DNA from: CAIVPM01 sp964477265
Lineage (GTDB): Bacteria > Bacteroidota > Bacteroidia > Chitinophagales > Chitinophagaceae
Assembly (NCBI GenBank): GCA_964477265.1
Contig: CAYZDJ010000009.1
Span: forward strand, 1-64,000
Direction: 5' to 3'
DNA length: 64,000 nucleotides
The notes below the pieces were generated by a model. It ran no database searches and was not told where the DNA came from. It was given only the letters and a program-made list of their open reading frames with translations. Position numbers and translations under genes: made by a program. Within the stretch, counting starts at the first letter, position 1; every line of letters begins with the position of its first letter. Positions 7,231-14,493 of the stretch are shown in pieces.

Positions 7231-7247
7231 TAATTTACCATTAAAAA

Positions 7248-7811
7248 TTATTCACTCACCATTAAAAACACTTGTACGATATAGCTGATGTTCTTTTTTT
7301 CAATCGTACCAATCACATCTTTGAAGCATCCATAAATCACAGTTTCATTGGCAATGTTGATGGCATCAAACTCTTTCTTATTGCCGTGTGTGAACTGATG
7401 GCTTTTCCAGTAATTCCTAAATGGTCGCTTACGTTCAAAATGCAGATTAAATTCGATGGCATCAAGTATTGATTGTTTGGGAAAGGGCTGTACATCTAAT
7501 TCTTCTATATCGTTTGTTGGTTGCACAAAATCTGTAACCCCTACATTGTTGTCTTCCTGTATCAATTCACCTCTGTAAAAAAAGTTGGATGGATTGCTGG
7601 TCTGTAATTGTACCTCACCCAACAACTTGTTTCTTTTAATGCTTAGCCAATTATTTGATGATAAACTTTTGTCACGTAAGAAAACATTGGTATTCATCAC
7701 AACGCCTAACTCAATGCCAGTAATGCTTGTAGCCTGTCTTGGCACATTGATTTGAAAATAGTGTTGCTCACCTGCTTTGGTGATATGAAGTCTTTGAACG
7801 ATTGTTTGCAT
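7248..7811 (-). CDS. Beta-rich protein, candidate virion protein (187 aa)
   Basis: The N-terminal half reads as beta strands (HYFQINVPRQATSITGIELG, NNWLSIKRNKLLGEVQLQ) with a pattern resembling the 123-aa protein encoded next door: strand, ITGI/IKGV, then a polar loop and FFYRG/LYYRG. The two may be distant paralogues. The middle segment is acidic and proline-containing. There is no membrane segment. I infer a minor capsid or vertex protein, without recognising a family. Confidence 0.5.
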   Translation of the reverse strand: MQTIVQRLHITKAGEQHYFQINVPRQATSITGIELGVVMNTNVFLRDKSLSSNNWLSIKRNKLLGEVQLQTSNPSNFFYRGELIQEDNNVGVTDFVQPTNDIEELDVQPFPKQSILDAIEFNLHFERKRPFRNYWKSHQFTHGNKKEFDAINIANETVIYGCFKDVIGTIEKKNISYIVQVFLMVSE

Positions 7812-7896
7812 TGGTATTAGGTATTGGGTATTAGTAATTGGTATATGAAATATTCGCTTAAATACTAATCACTAACAATTAATCATTAATCACTAT

Positions 7897-8268
7897 TTAT
7901 ACCAATTCACAACTCAGGTAAATAGAAATTCTATATGCTTCAAACCCTGTCCTGCCGTCATTGGTGTCCTTGTATTCCACTTTCACGCTGCCATTGCCTA
8001 CGGGTACATCCACATTGTAATAGCGTTGGTTGGGTGATACATTGATACCTGTCATCAACAGCTTGCTTTCATAGTTTTCAGGGAAGATTTCCTGCTTGTT
8101 GATTTCAATACGCTGTGAGCCTCTGTAATACAGCAAATCATCTTTATCCGATGTAAACAGAACGCCTTTAATCGTGGCAATCGTTTTATCCAACTCAAAT
8201 GTTTTGCTGAATATTTTATTGGGTTCGGTGATGCGTATATCAAACCTTTTCTTGACAATGTTTTTCAT
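7897..8268 (-). CDS. Beta-rich protein, candidate virion protein (123 aa)
   Basis: This compact, strand-dominated protein contains KRFDIRITEPNKIFSK, IKGVLFTSDKDDLLYYRG and RISIYLSCEL. It resembles the N-terminal half of the 187-aa neighbour in strand order. It sits directly downstream of the strongest capsid candidate (8430-9149), separated by a 161-base spacer with hairpins. Role inferred from context. Confidence 0.5.
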   Translation of the reverse strand: MKNIVKKRFDIRITEPNKIFSKTFELDKTIATIKGVLFTSDKDDLLYYRGSQRIEINKQEIFPENYESKLLMTGINVSPNQRYYNVDVPVGNGSVKVEYKDTNDGRTGFEAYRISIYLSCELV

Positions 8269-8290
8269 AGTTTTTCTTTTGATAAAAAAG

Positions 8291-8420
8291 TGATGGTTGT
8301 TGGAAAGGGATGGTTATTACCCATAGCCATTACCCCTTTCCTTTAAAGTGTCAAGCTGTTGTGCTTAACGCTTTGGTGTTCGTTCAGTAACTCTTTCGCA
8401 AACACTTTATAACAACCAAG
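8291..8420. terminator. Hairpin-forming spacer between structural genes
   Basis: In the 161-base gap, ATGGTTGTTGG near 8291 can pair with AACAACCA near 8411. An inner GGAAAGGG...CCCCTTTCC pair lies at about 8304-8342. Such a structure after the capsid candidate could attenuate transcription and set the ratio of capsid to downstream proteins. I cannot test folding energies. Confidence 0.35.
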
Positions 8421-8429
8421 CTCTTATGA

Positions 8430-9149
8430 TTAAGGTGTAGTAATCGTTCCGTGCAAACCCACATATAAGTAAGTGTTGGCAGGAATACCCTCTGTTGTTC
8501 CCAACTCTACGGTGAACTCAATCAACACATCATCCTGTATCAATCTTGGGTTGGCTAATTTGTAATAGCCTAAGTTCATCATATTGTTGTTGTAGGTTTT
8601 AAACACGGTGTTGCTGGTCTCAGGAACAATTTGTTTTTTGTTGCTTTTCAAATTGAACTCACCATTTGCAATCGCTGGCACATCCTCAATTTGCTTGAAG
8701 TTGGTGGACATCACTTTGTTCTTGGTAGCATCGGCTGATGTTCCTGCCAATAAGAAAATACCACTCACTAAAAACGCTTGATTTTTGGGCAGCTTGGCAT
8801 TGCTGATATTGCTGATGCCAATCTCTTTGTCGTCCTGTGTTTCAAACAGCTTTACTGTTTTTGAATTGATGGGCTTGATGGAATACAGAATATTGTCTGC
8901 AAGGCGTAATTCACCTCGCACCAAACCATCTTTGATGTGCTGTGGCAGCTCTGCAAAATGTTTTTCCATCTCAGCCCTTGAACCTCTGCTGTATGTGCCT
9001 GTATTGGCAAATCGGTTAATGGTTCTTTGCCTTTGAATGGGGTTCATCCTTCTCAATGCACCCATCAATTCATCGCCATCTAATCCCTCAACACCTAATA
9101 AAGCACCCTGATTGTTGTACTCTTCCATACCTTCTAACATTTGTAACAT
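8430..9149 (-). CDS. Candidate major capsid/virion protein (239 aa)
   Basis: The short acidic N-terminus carries the EGMEE...GVEGLDGDELMG motif shared with two neighbours. A basic helical segment follows (MNPIQRQRTINRFANTG, residues about 35-51). From about residue 80 a long beta-rich domain runs to the C-terminus (LRLADNILYSIKPI, NQAFLVSGIFLLAG, DDVLIEFTVELGTTEG, YLYVGLHGTITTP). It has no catalytic motif and no signal peptide. In an operon with lysis, membrane and entry-like proteins, this is the best candidate for a jelly-roll capsid protein, but no known capsid family was recognised. Confidence 0.5.
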   Translation of the reverse strand: MLQMLEGMEEYNNQGALLGVEGLDGDELMGALRRMNPIQRQRTINRFANTGTYSRGSRAEMEKHFAELPQHIKDGLVRGELRLADNILYSIKPINSKTVKLFETQDDKEIGISNISNAKLPKNQAFLVSGIFLLAGTSADATKNKVMSTNFKQIEDVPAIANGEFNLKSNKKQIVPETSNTVFKTYNNNMMNLGYYKLANPRLIQDDVLIEFTVELGTTEGIPANTYLYVGLHGTITTP

Positions 9150-9191
9150 AGAATTTTGTTTTATTGTTTTTTAAAAATTGTTTTTGTTGTT

Positions 9192-9776
9192 TTACATAAT
9201 CATTTCATCGCCATTCAGCATTTCCAATTCACCCATATCAAATTCGCCTTTGAGTTGCATTTGCTGCATACCTGCTTCGGTGATTTGGTTTTCGATATAA
9301 TCCAGTGCTGCTAAATCGCCATTCATTTCATTGGCGTAATTGAAATACTGCACATTGCCAAAACCCTCTGTGGTGGCTTCTTTCTTTGATTTGAGCTTGT
9401 CCAAGAATAACTTTTGCGTAAAGGTTTCCTTATAGGCAAGTACCCTGTCCTTAATGCCATCCATTCCTTCCAAACTGCCTACACCACTGCCTTTTTGAAA
9501 ACCATTCGCTGCCATCATCCCTACGCCGAATAATGCAACTGCCTTGTTGTTGGCATAGTGTCCAGCACCAGTGATAACCGCACCTATGGCTAATGAACCC
9601 CTGCCAATTGCTGCACCTGCCACACCACCACCAATCACACCAATCAATAAATCCTTACCAGTTTCCAGCAGGGTGTTTTTTACATTGCCTTTGGTGTCTA
9701 AGCCTGTACTCATTCCCTGCATAAAGCCTTTCTTTTTGGCTTTGCTTGCATAGCTATTTTTTTTCTTCTTTGCCAT
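9192..9776 (-). CDS. Membrane protein with glycine-rich segments, viral-membrane type (194 aa)
   Basis: The ATG at 9776 starts MAKKKKNSYASKAKKKGF; an upstream in-frame start would lie within the preceding gene. A basic N-terminus is followed by glycine/alanine-rich hydrophobic helices at about 35-90 (LLIGVIGGGVAGAAIGRG, AIGAVITGAGHY, AVALFGVGMMAANGF). A SLEGMDGI motif comes next, then a soluble acidic C-terminus. Small glycine-rich membrane proteins of this sort are typical of internal-membrane phages. The EGMDG motif links it to the capsid candidate and the transglutaminase-like protein. Confidence 0.55.
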   Translation of the reverse strand: MAKKKKNSYASKAKKKGFMQGMSTGLDTKGNVKNTLLETGKDLLIGVIGGGVAGAAIGRGSLAIGAVITGAGHYANNKAVALFGVGMMAANGFQKGSGVGSLEGMDGIKDRVLAYKETFTQKLFLDKLKSKKEATTEGFGNVQYFNYANEMNGDLAALDYIENQITEAGMQQMQLKGEFDMGELEMLNGDEMIM

Positions 9777-9807
9777 TTTTTTTCTTGTTTTTGTAATAGA
9801 ATATTGT

Positions 9808-11748
9808 TTATAATAATGCTTTGGATGCAACGTGGTGATGCTTGCTTTTGGCTTTGCTGCCTTTGCTTTTCCTGTGATGCTTCTTGTGTTTTGGAACACC
9901 ATTCATAGGTTTGTTACTTGCATTGCTACCACTGCTTTTTTGCTTGCTGCTTTTCAATGCACTCACACCAAGAGCCAACAACCCTAAGCCACCAACACCA
10001 ATAATGGTAGGCTTTAACCATTTTTTATTCTTATCCCAAAAGCCCTTGTCTTTATCATCTTTATCGTCCGTTTTATCCTCAGCTTCTTTAGCTGTGTTTG
10101 CAGGTGGGGCTGCTTTTTCTGCTACTGCTGGTAGTGGCATCGTGTCATTAGGTGAGTAGTTTGCTGAAGGTTCTGCGTTCCTTGCAGGTGCATTGTTTGG
10201 GCTTGGTGAGTATGGCAAAGCAGGTCTTCCTGTTCTGTGGTTGAATGGAATATGTCTGCCACTACTATCTGTTGAAGCTGGTGGCAATTCATCTGCTTCT
10301 TTATAGGCTTCAGGTGGTTGGTTAGCTTCAGGCAATTGTGGTGCAGCTTTTGATGGTTTGGCAATGGGTTCTTTTTCTGCTTGCTCGTTTTTAGCTTCAT
10401 CAAAATCTTCACTGCCCTCAGCATTTTTATTACCGAAAATGTTGCCAATGCTTTTGAGTTTTTTGGCAATGGCTGTAATGACTTTTGATGCTGCTGCAAT
10501 GCTGGCTAAAGTCATTGGCTCACCTAACTCACCTAAGCCTACCAATTCTTCAATCCCATCCATTCCATCAAAACCCTCAATATTTTCGGAATGATAAATA
10601 ACTGCACCCAATAGTTGTGGCAATGGGGTGTATTCATTCATATTCAACACAGCATAATCGCTGCCATCAAAACCATCAAAGCCGTCCAATCCCTGCACAG
10701 CCTTATCCCTATTGCCTTTGCCCTTGAGTATGGCTTTGCGTAAATTTTCAGGTTTACCACCAGCTTTGTAGAAAATAGATTCAAGTTTCTTTCTTGTTTC
10801 AATTAGTTTTTGGTGGCGTGGAATGGCAATGCCTTTGCTGGCAGCTTGTTCAGGCGTTAGGTATGACCAACGTAACCTTGCAGCAACATTCTTGATGTTG
10901 AGTTTCATTGAAGCCAATACACCATTGCGTAAGGCAATTGTAATGGGGTTAAATTTGTTGAACTTGTTGATGAATTTTTTAAAGCCTCTTGGTCTGCCTT
11001 CTGCATCAGCTTTGGCTCTCTTTTCTCTTCTTTTTTGTTTACCTGTAATGCGTGGCATTTTTCTGTTGGATGCTGTGAAAGCGTTACCAGCACTCTTTCC
11101 AAAGCGTTTGGAAAAAATCTTGCCCAATTCTTCCATACCATCTGTTGCACCCATATAATGTGCATCGTTGGGGTCTGCATATAATGCAGGAACATTGTCT
11201 AAGCCGTTTAAATATTGTAAGTCCATAGGATAATCTTTTTTTTCGCTGTAAGGCACTTCATAATTGAATTGGTCTGTTACACAGTCTATCGTGATATAAC
11301 CATTTTTTGTCGGTACAATGGGATAGATATGCTGAAAATAATCTCGCTGGTATTTAGTGATGCGTAGGGTGTGCGGTATGTGTAAATTGGTTAAGATACT
11401 GGATATAAAAACGGAGTAACAATCACAATCCACCCCACTAAATCTATCAGCCCAAGCCCTTGCTGGGCTTCGTATTTGCTCATACCCATCCTTGTCTTTT
11501 TTATAGGCAATGTGGTTGTAAACGAACTGCCATATATTGCCGCAAGTCTCTTGCACAGTAGCTGCCTTTAATTGCACAGCTAACTTTTGTGTATGCTGCA
11601 AAGTGCTATGAACTACTTTAGGAATAAATGTTACCGTATCATACACACTGGCATTTTTCCTAATGGTGTCATTGGCATTATTTGCTTCAGGAAAGAGATG
11701 GGTGTAGCGTTCACCACTTTGGATGTTACGTTTGCGTTGAGCTTCCAT
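9808..11748 (-). CDS. Transglutaminase-like cysteine protein with membrane anchor and basic tail (646 aa)
   Basis: Residues about 60-165 form a transglutaminase-like domain: GVDCDC (C108/C110), then H140 (FQHIYPIV) and D155 (YITIDCV), giving a plausible Cys-His-Asp triad. A basic helical region (about 215-335) follows, then repeated acidic glycine motifs (QGLDGFDGFDG; IEGFDGMDGIEEL). A long Pro/Ala-rich acidic linker leads to one hydrophobic helix near residues 580-598 and a His/Lys-rich tail. Such domains can be proteases or cross-linkers. Within this operon a virion maturation or internal-protein role is inferred. There is no signal peptide. Confidence 0.65.
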   Translation of the reverse strand: MEAQRKRNIQSGERYTHLFPEANNANDTIRKNASVYDTVTFIPKVVHSTLQHTQKLAVQLKAATVQETCGNIWQFVYNHIAYKKDKDGYEQIRSPARAWADRFSGVDCDCYSVFISSILTNLHIPHTLRITKYQRDYFQHIYPIVPTKNGYITIDCVTDQFNYEVPYSEKKDYPMDLQYLNGLDNVPALYADPNDAHYMGATDGMEELGKIFSKRFGKSAGNAFTASNRKMPRITGKQKRREKRAKADAEGRPRGFKKFINKFNKFNPITIALRNGVLASMKLNIKNVAARLRWSYLTPEQAASKGIAIPRHQKLIETRKKLESIFYKAGGKPENLRKAILKGKGNRDKAVQGLDGFDGFDGSDYAVLNMNEYTPLPQLLGAVIYHSENIEGFDGMDGIEELVGLGELGEPMTLASIAAASKVITAIAKKLKSIGNIFGNKNAEGSEDFDEAKNEQAEKEPIAKPSKAAPQLPEANQPPEAYKEADELPPASTDSSGRHIPFNHRTGRPALPYSPSPNNAPARNAEPSANYSPNDTMPLPAVAEKAAPPANTAKEAEDKTDDKDDKDKGFWDKNKKWLKPTIIGVGGLGLLALGVSALKSSKQKSSGSNASNKPMNGVPKHKKHHRKSKGSKAKSKHHHVASKALL

Positions 11749-11761
11749 TATTGAATGTTGT

Positions 11762-12244
11762 TTATTTCTTTACGGTTACTTCAGTTTGTTTGGTAAAAGG
11801 GATTTTTGCCAGCCCGATGTTAATGGTGGTCATTGTAGTAACAGTAAGCATTACAGCCTCTTTATTGTACAATGATTTGATTAAGGTGAATACTAATGAG
11901 AACACGCTGCTTACTGGTACTTGCACCAAAATCTTGTCTATGATGGCTTCGCCGTAAGCAGGGATTTTTATGTCTTTATCTATGGCTTGTGAACTACCAA
12001 TCGTTTCATTTTTATAGGCGATTTTAACAAAGGGAAATTTAATTGAGAAACTTCCCTTTGTTGGGTTTTTCATCAGCACATCAACCCTGAGAATGATGCC
12101 ATCCCAACTGATGCTGTGGATGCTGGCTTTGGGTTGTATCTCTAAAGCTGCCTGTGCCTTACGAAGGTTTTTAACATAGTTGAATGCTGTTATGATGCCA
12201 GCACCCACTACTGTTCCTGTTAGTATTTTAGAAAATGAACTCAT
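11762..12244 (-). CDS. LEA14/WHy-domain-like protein (160 aa)
   Basis: A hydrophobic N-terminal helix (residues about 6-24) precedes a WHy/LEA14-type domain at about 40-130. Hallmarks are a beta strand leading to MKNPTKG (the NP motif), FPFVKIAYKNETIGSS and IPAYGEAIID. LEA14-like folds are found in stress proteins and in many bacterial lipoproteins; a function in a viral-like operon is not established. Its start overlaps the preceding stop by one base (TAATG), so the two genes are coupled. Confidence 0.6.
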   Translation of the reverse strand: MSSFSKILTGTVVGAGIITAFNYVKNLRKAQAALEIQPKASIHSISWDGIILRVDVLMKNPTKGSFSIKFPFVKIAYKNETIGSSQAIDKDIKIPAYGEAIIDKILVQVPVSSVFSLVFTLIKSLYNKEAVMLTVTTMTTINIGLAKIPFTKQTEVTVKK

Positions 12245-12432
12245 TACTTTTTATTTCTTTTTCTGTCAATAAAGTCTGCCATTAACTTGTAGCCTAACCA
12301 GATGGCTCCACCAACTGCTGCTTTAATAGCATAGTCTGCAAGCCCTGCTACATCTACGTTTGCCAAGAATATCGCACCTGTTAAAAACAAGTTGCTGTAA
12401 GGATTGTCGCTGTGAATGGGTTTTGTTTCCAT
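12244..12432 (-). CDS. Small membrane protein (62 aa)
   Basis: Reading from the ATG at 12432, one or two hydrophobic segments (LFLTGAIFLANVDVAGLADY, AAVGGAIWLGYKLMADFI) are followed by a charged tail (DRKRNKK). The upstream in-frame extension runs through the regulatory repeats at 12498-12557 and is unlikely to be translated. It is the first gene after the presumed operator or promoter and is coupled to the LEA14-like gene. Confidence 0.55.
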   Translation of the reverse strand: METKPIHSDNPYSNLFLTGAIFLANVDVAGLADYAIKAAVGGAIWLGYKLMADFIDRKRNKK

Positions 12433-12497
12433 AGGATATTTTTTTGTTTTAAAATGCAAAAATGTGATGCTGAAAAATGGTGGTTTCGTGTTTAGGT

Positions 12498-12557
12498 AAG
12501 GTTGTGTAAGATTTGGTAAAACATTGTCAGGTTGTGTCAAACATTGTCAAGTTGCGT
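12498..12557 (-). promoter_or_regulatory. Regulatory region: AAGGTTGTGTARGAT box plus 20-bp-period direct repeats (site 1)
   Basis: The block at 12498-12528 matches 13486-13516 at about 27 of 31 bases. It is followed by ACATTGTCAGGTTGTGT (12521-12537) and ACATTGTCAAGTTGCGT (12541-12557), a 20-bp period that places protein contacts on one DNA face. The region lies between the small HTH gene and the operon it precedes. A third related site is at 32884-32947. I infer an operator/promoter for the HTH proteins. Confidence 0.6.
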
Positions 12558-12566
12558 AGTGTTTAT

Positions 12567-12764
12567 TTACTCAACCGATGCAGGTAAACCCAGCTTTTCA
12601 AAAATTATTTTTACCTGTGAGATGGTAAAATACCTTCCTTGCTTTTCACCAATTTCCTGTTTAAAGGGTAACATCCATTTTTGCATTGTGCGTACACATA
12701 CTTCATATTGCCTTGCTAACTCTGCAAGTGAGTATGGCTTTAATTTAATAACTGTTGTTTTCAT
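12567..12764 (-). CDS. Small helix-turn-helix DNA-binding protein (65 aa)
   Basis: The residues KPYSLAELARQYEVCVRTMQ (8-27) form a helix-turn-helix resembling MerR/excisionase-type winged helices. They are followed by KWMLPFKQEIGEKQGRYFTI and a C-terminal helix. It is clearly paralogous to the 68-aa protein at 32678-32884 (shared KPYS, W/KPF, IGEK-GRYYT, QVK-IFEK-G-P). Both genes stand immediately before a region with matching 20-bp-period repeats, so both likely bind those sites. A role in control or excision of the element is inferred. Confidence 0.65.
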   Translation of the reverse strand: MKTTVIKLKPYSLAELARQYEVCVRTMQKWMLPFKQEIGEKQGRYFTISQVKIIFEKLGLPASVE

Positions 12765-12837
12765 ACTTTTTTTGTTACTTGTTTCTCGTTATAAGTTTCT
12801 CGTTTGTTCCCAATTCCTAATTACTTATTCCTAATTC

Positions 12838-13410
12838 TTATTTAGCAAGGAACTTATCATTAGCTATCGTGCATAGGAACAAACCCAATAAGCCTGTGGC
12901 TTTATTGTCTATGAAATAGTTTCTCCAATACTGAAAATTTTGCGTAGTGGGCTCTTCGCTCATTTCTAAAATAGCTTCAGCAAAAGCCTTTAGTTCATTT
13001 TTGTAATTAGGTAGTGAAGCCCTGATGTCCTGAATGTTTTGATACCAGCTTTCTGTACCAGCATAGCCTGTTACATTTTCGTGGTCTAACCAAATTGTTG
13101 GAAGTGGTATGTAACGGTCTGGATTGTTGTTTACATACTGTCTTGCTAATAATACTCTTTGGCAAAATGCCTTGTAAGTTTTAACAGGTGTTTTGCTGCT
13201 ACTGATGATGTTTTTAATCATTGTTTTTGCAGCTTGTGTTTCTTGATTGGAAAATACTACATTATTCCAAAGTGCTGTGTGGGCTAAGTTCCAAGCCGTG
13301 TCTGCTAATTTTTGTGTTTGTGAAATGGTAGTTTTTTCATTGATGCTTTTTACTACCCTTAATACTGTTGCGTAGTTGGTAACTACGGCTTTTTTTCTTG
13401 AAGTTTTCAT
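12838..13410 (-). CDS. Hypothetical protein, first gene of the viral-like operon (190 aa)
   Basis: A basic N-terminus (MKTSRKKAVV) leads into a mostly helical soluble protein with several conserved-looking tryptophans (AWNLAHTALWNN, TIWLDHENV, QYWRNYFID). No membrane segment or recognisable catalytic motif is present. It is preceded by regulatory site 2 (13486-13536) and followed by a spacer containing simple repeats (12779-12836). An early or regulatory function is possible; I do not recognise the family. Confidence 0.55.
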   Translation of the reverse strand: MKTSRKKAVVTNYATVLRVVKSINEKTTISQTQKLADTAWNLAHTALWNNVVFSNQETQAAKTMIKNIISSSKTPVKTYKAFCQRVLLARQYVNNNPDRYIPLPTIWLDHENVTGYAGTESWYQNIQDIRASLPNYKNELKAFAEAILEMSEEPTTQNFQYWRNYFIDNKATGLLGLFLCTIANDKFLAK

Positions 13411-13485
13411 ACCTTTTTATTTTATTATTTGTTTGTTTAGAATGCAAAAATGGTATGCAAAAAATACTGCTTTACAGGTTTGAGT

Positions 13486-13536
13486 AAGGTTGTGTAGGAT
13501 ATGGTAAAACAAAGTCAAACAATGTAAAACAAAGTC
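13486..13536 (-). promoter_or_regulatory. Regulatory region: AAGGTTGTGTARGAT box plus 20-bp-period direct repeats (site 2)
   Basis: AAGGTTGTGTAGGAT at 13486 is followed by GTAAAACAAAGTC twice (13504-13516 and 13524-13536), again with a 20-bp period. On the coding strand, TTTTTGCATT lies 35 bases after ACACAACCTT here and at site 1. It precedes the 190-aa gene. I take it as operator plus promoter for this operon; the exact core promoter is not clear. Confidence 0.55.
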
Positions 13537-14493
13537 TTGTTGGCTGTAAAACGGCTCAAAAAATGTCATATCAAAAATGATTGGTAGCAGTTGTTCTTAG
13601 TTGTTCCATTTTGTTCCGTTTTAGGATGCTTTTGGATGCTTATTTTATAAGGAATTTAGTAATGGAAAATGGCGGACTGATTAAAAAACTATTATACTAA
13701 CATTCAGGACGATACACAATAACATTGGTTTTAACTGGGTGTTATGCTGGTATTATTAGGGATTTTACTTTAAATGCCTTGCAGTAGTGCGGAATAATGC
13801 AGGAAGATTATCGGACTGGTATTGGATTTTACACTGGAATAAATTAATCATAAAAAAATATAGCAGTTTTTACATTAAAAAGCTGGTTTTTAATGTAAAA
13901 AAAGAAATGCTTTTGAACTATTTTACGCTAAAAAAGGATATGGGTTAATTTACCATATAAAAAAATATTTACTTATTATATTCTTTTACACATTTTATCA
14001 AATTAGCCTCAAAACATCCACTTATACACAAGCTTACATCAGGTGCCAAAAATTAAAATGTGCATAAGGTGTAAAACCCTTGTAAAAAAATCAGGGGTTT
14101 TGTATGATTTTGTTAAGGGGTTTTGTCAAGGGGTTTTCACCAAAAAAGAAAAAAAAATCAATTTTTAAAAACGTTGATTTTTGAATTTGTTTTCTTGTTT
14201 AGGTTTGTTTTAACAATCAGTTCCAATTCTTTATGAATACCAAATGCTAAAGCACCGTTTTTGCAGTCCAGTTTAAACCTAAGAAAAAAAATATTTTATA
14301 AGTCAAGCAGCGTTTTTTGATTTTATGGTGTCAAATAGTGAGAAAAGCAATTATTATTTTACACACTTATACAAAAGACTGACACACTTATACATTAGTG
14401 GTTGCTGGTTCAAAACAATAAAATGATGTTTGCAAAAGATTGGGAATAGGTATAACAATGTTTGGTTCGTAAAATGATTTAAAATCGTACTCA
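13537..14493. other. AT-rich noncoding region with hairpin, GGGGTTTT repeats and ACACACTTATACA repeats
   Basis: No convincing gene is present on either strand. The region holds a perfect 15-bp hairpin (13867-13881 with 13887-13901, 5-base loop) and three GGGGTTTT units (14094, 14117, 14130), one of which can pair with AAAACCCT at 14073. It also has two copies of ACACACTTATACA 21 bp apart (14361-14373, 14382-14394). TTATACACA at 14022 is one base from a DnaA box. It could hold a replication origin or control sites for the diverging gene sets; this is unproven. Confidence 0.45.
13867..13901. terminator. Perfect 15-bp hairpin
   Basis: TTTTTACATTAAAAA pairs with TTTTTAATGTAAAAA around a GCTGG loop. 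It lies about 470 bases from the nearest gene, so it may be a terminator for an unseen transcript, a protein-binding palindrome or part of an origin. Confidence 0.45.

Noticed and set aside
10122..11195. Minus-strand frames inside the transglutaminase-like gene (10122-10499, 10905-11195)
   Set aside because: They overlap a longer gene with recognisable domains in another frame and have the low-complexity look of out-of-frame translation.
12433..12540. N-terminal extension of the 62-aa membrane protein through the regulatory region
   Set aside because: The extra 36 codons coincide with the 20-bp-period repeats shared by two other noncoding sites, so they are more likely operator DNA than coding sequence.
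1..13410. Tailed prophage or conjugative element
   Set aside because: No terminase, portal, tail, tape-measure, relaxase or Tra-type genes are visible in the operon; the available genes fit a tailless element better.
14093..14140. Telomere or G-quadruplex made by GGGGTTTT units
   Set aside because: Only three G4 runs are present within 44 bases, so an intramolecular four-stranded structure is not supported; mentioned only as a repeat.
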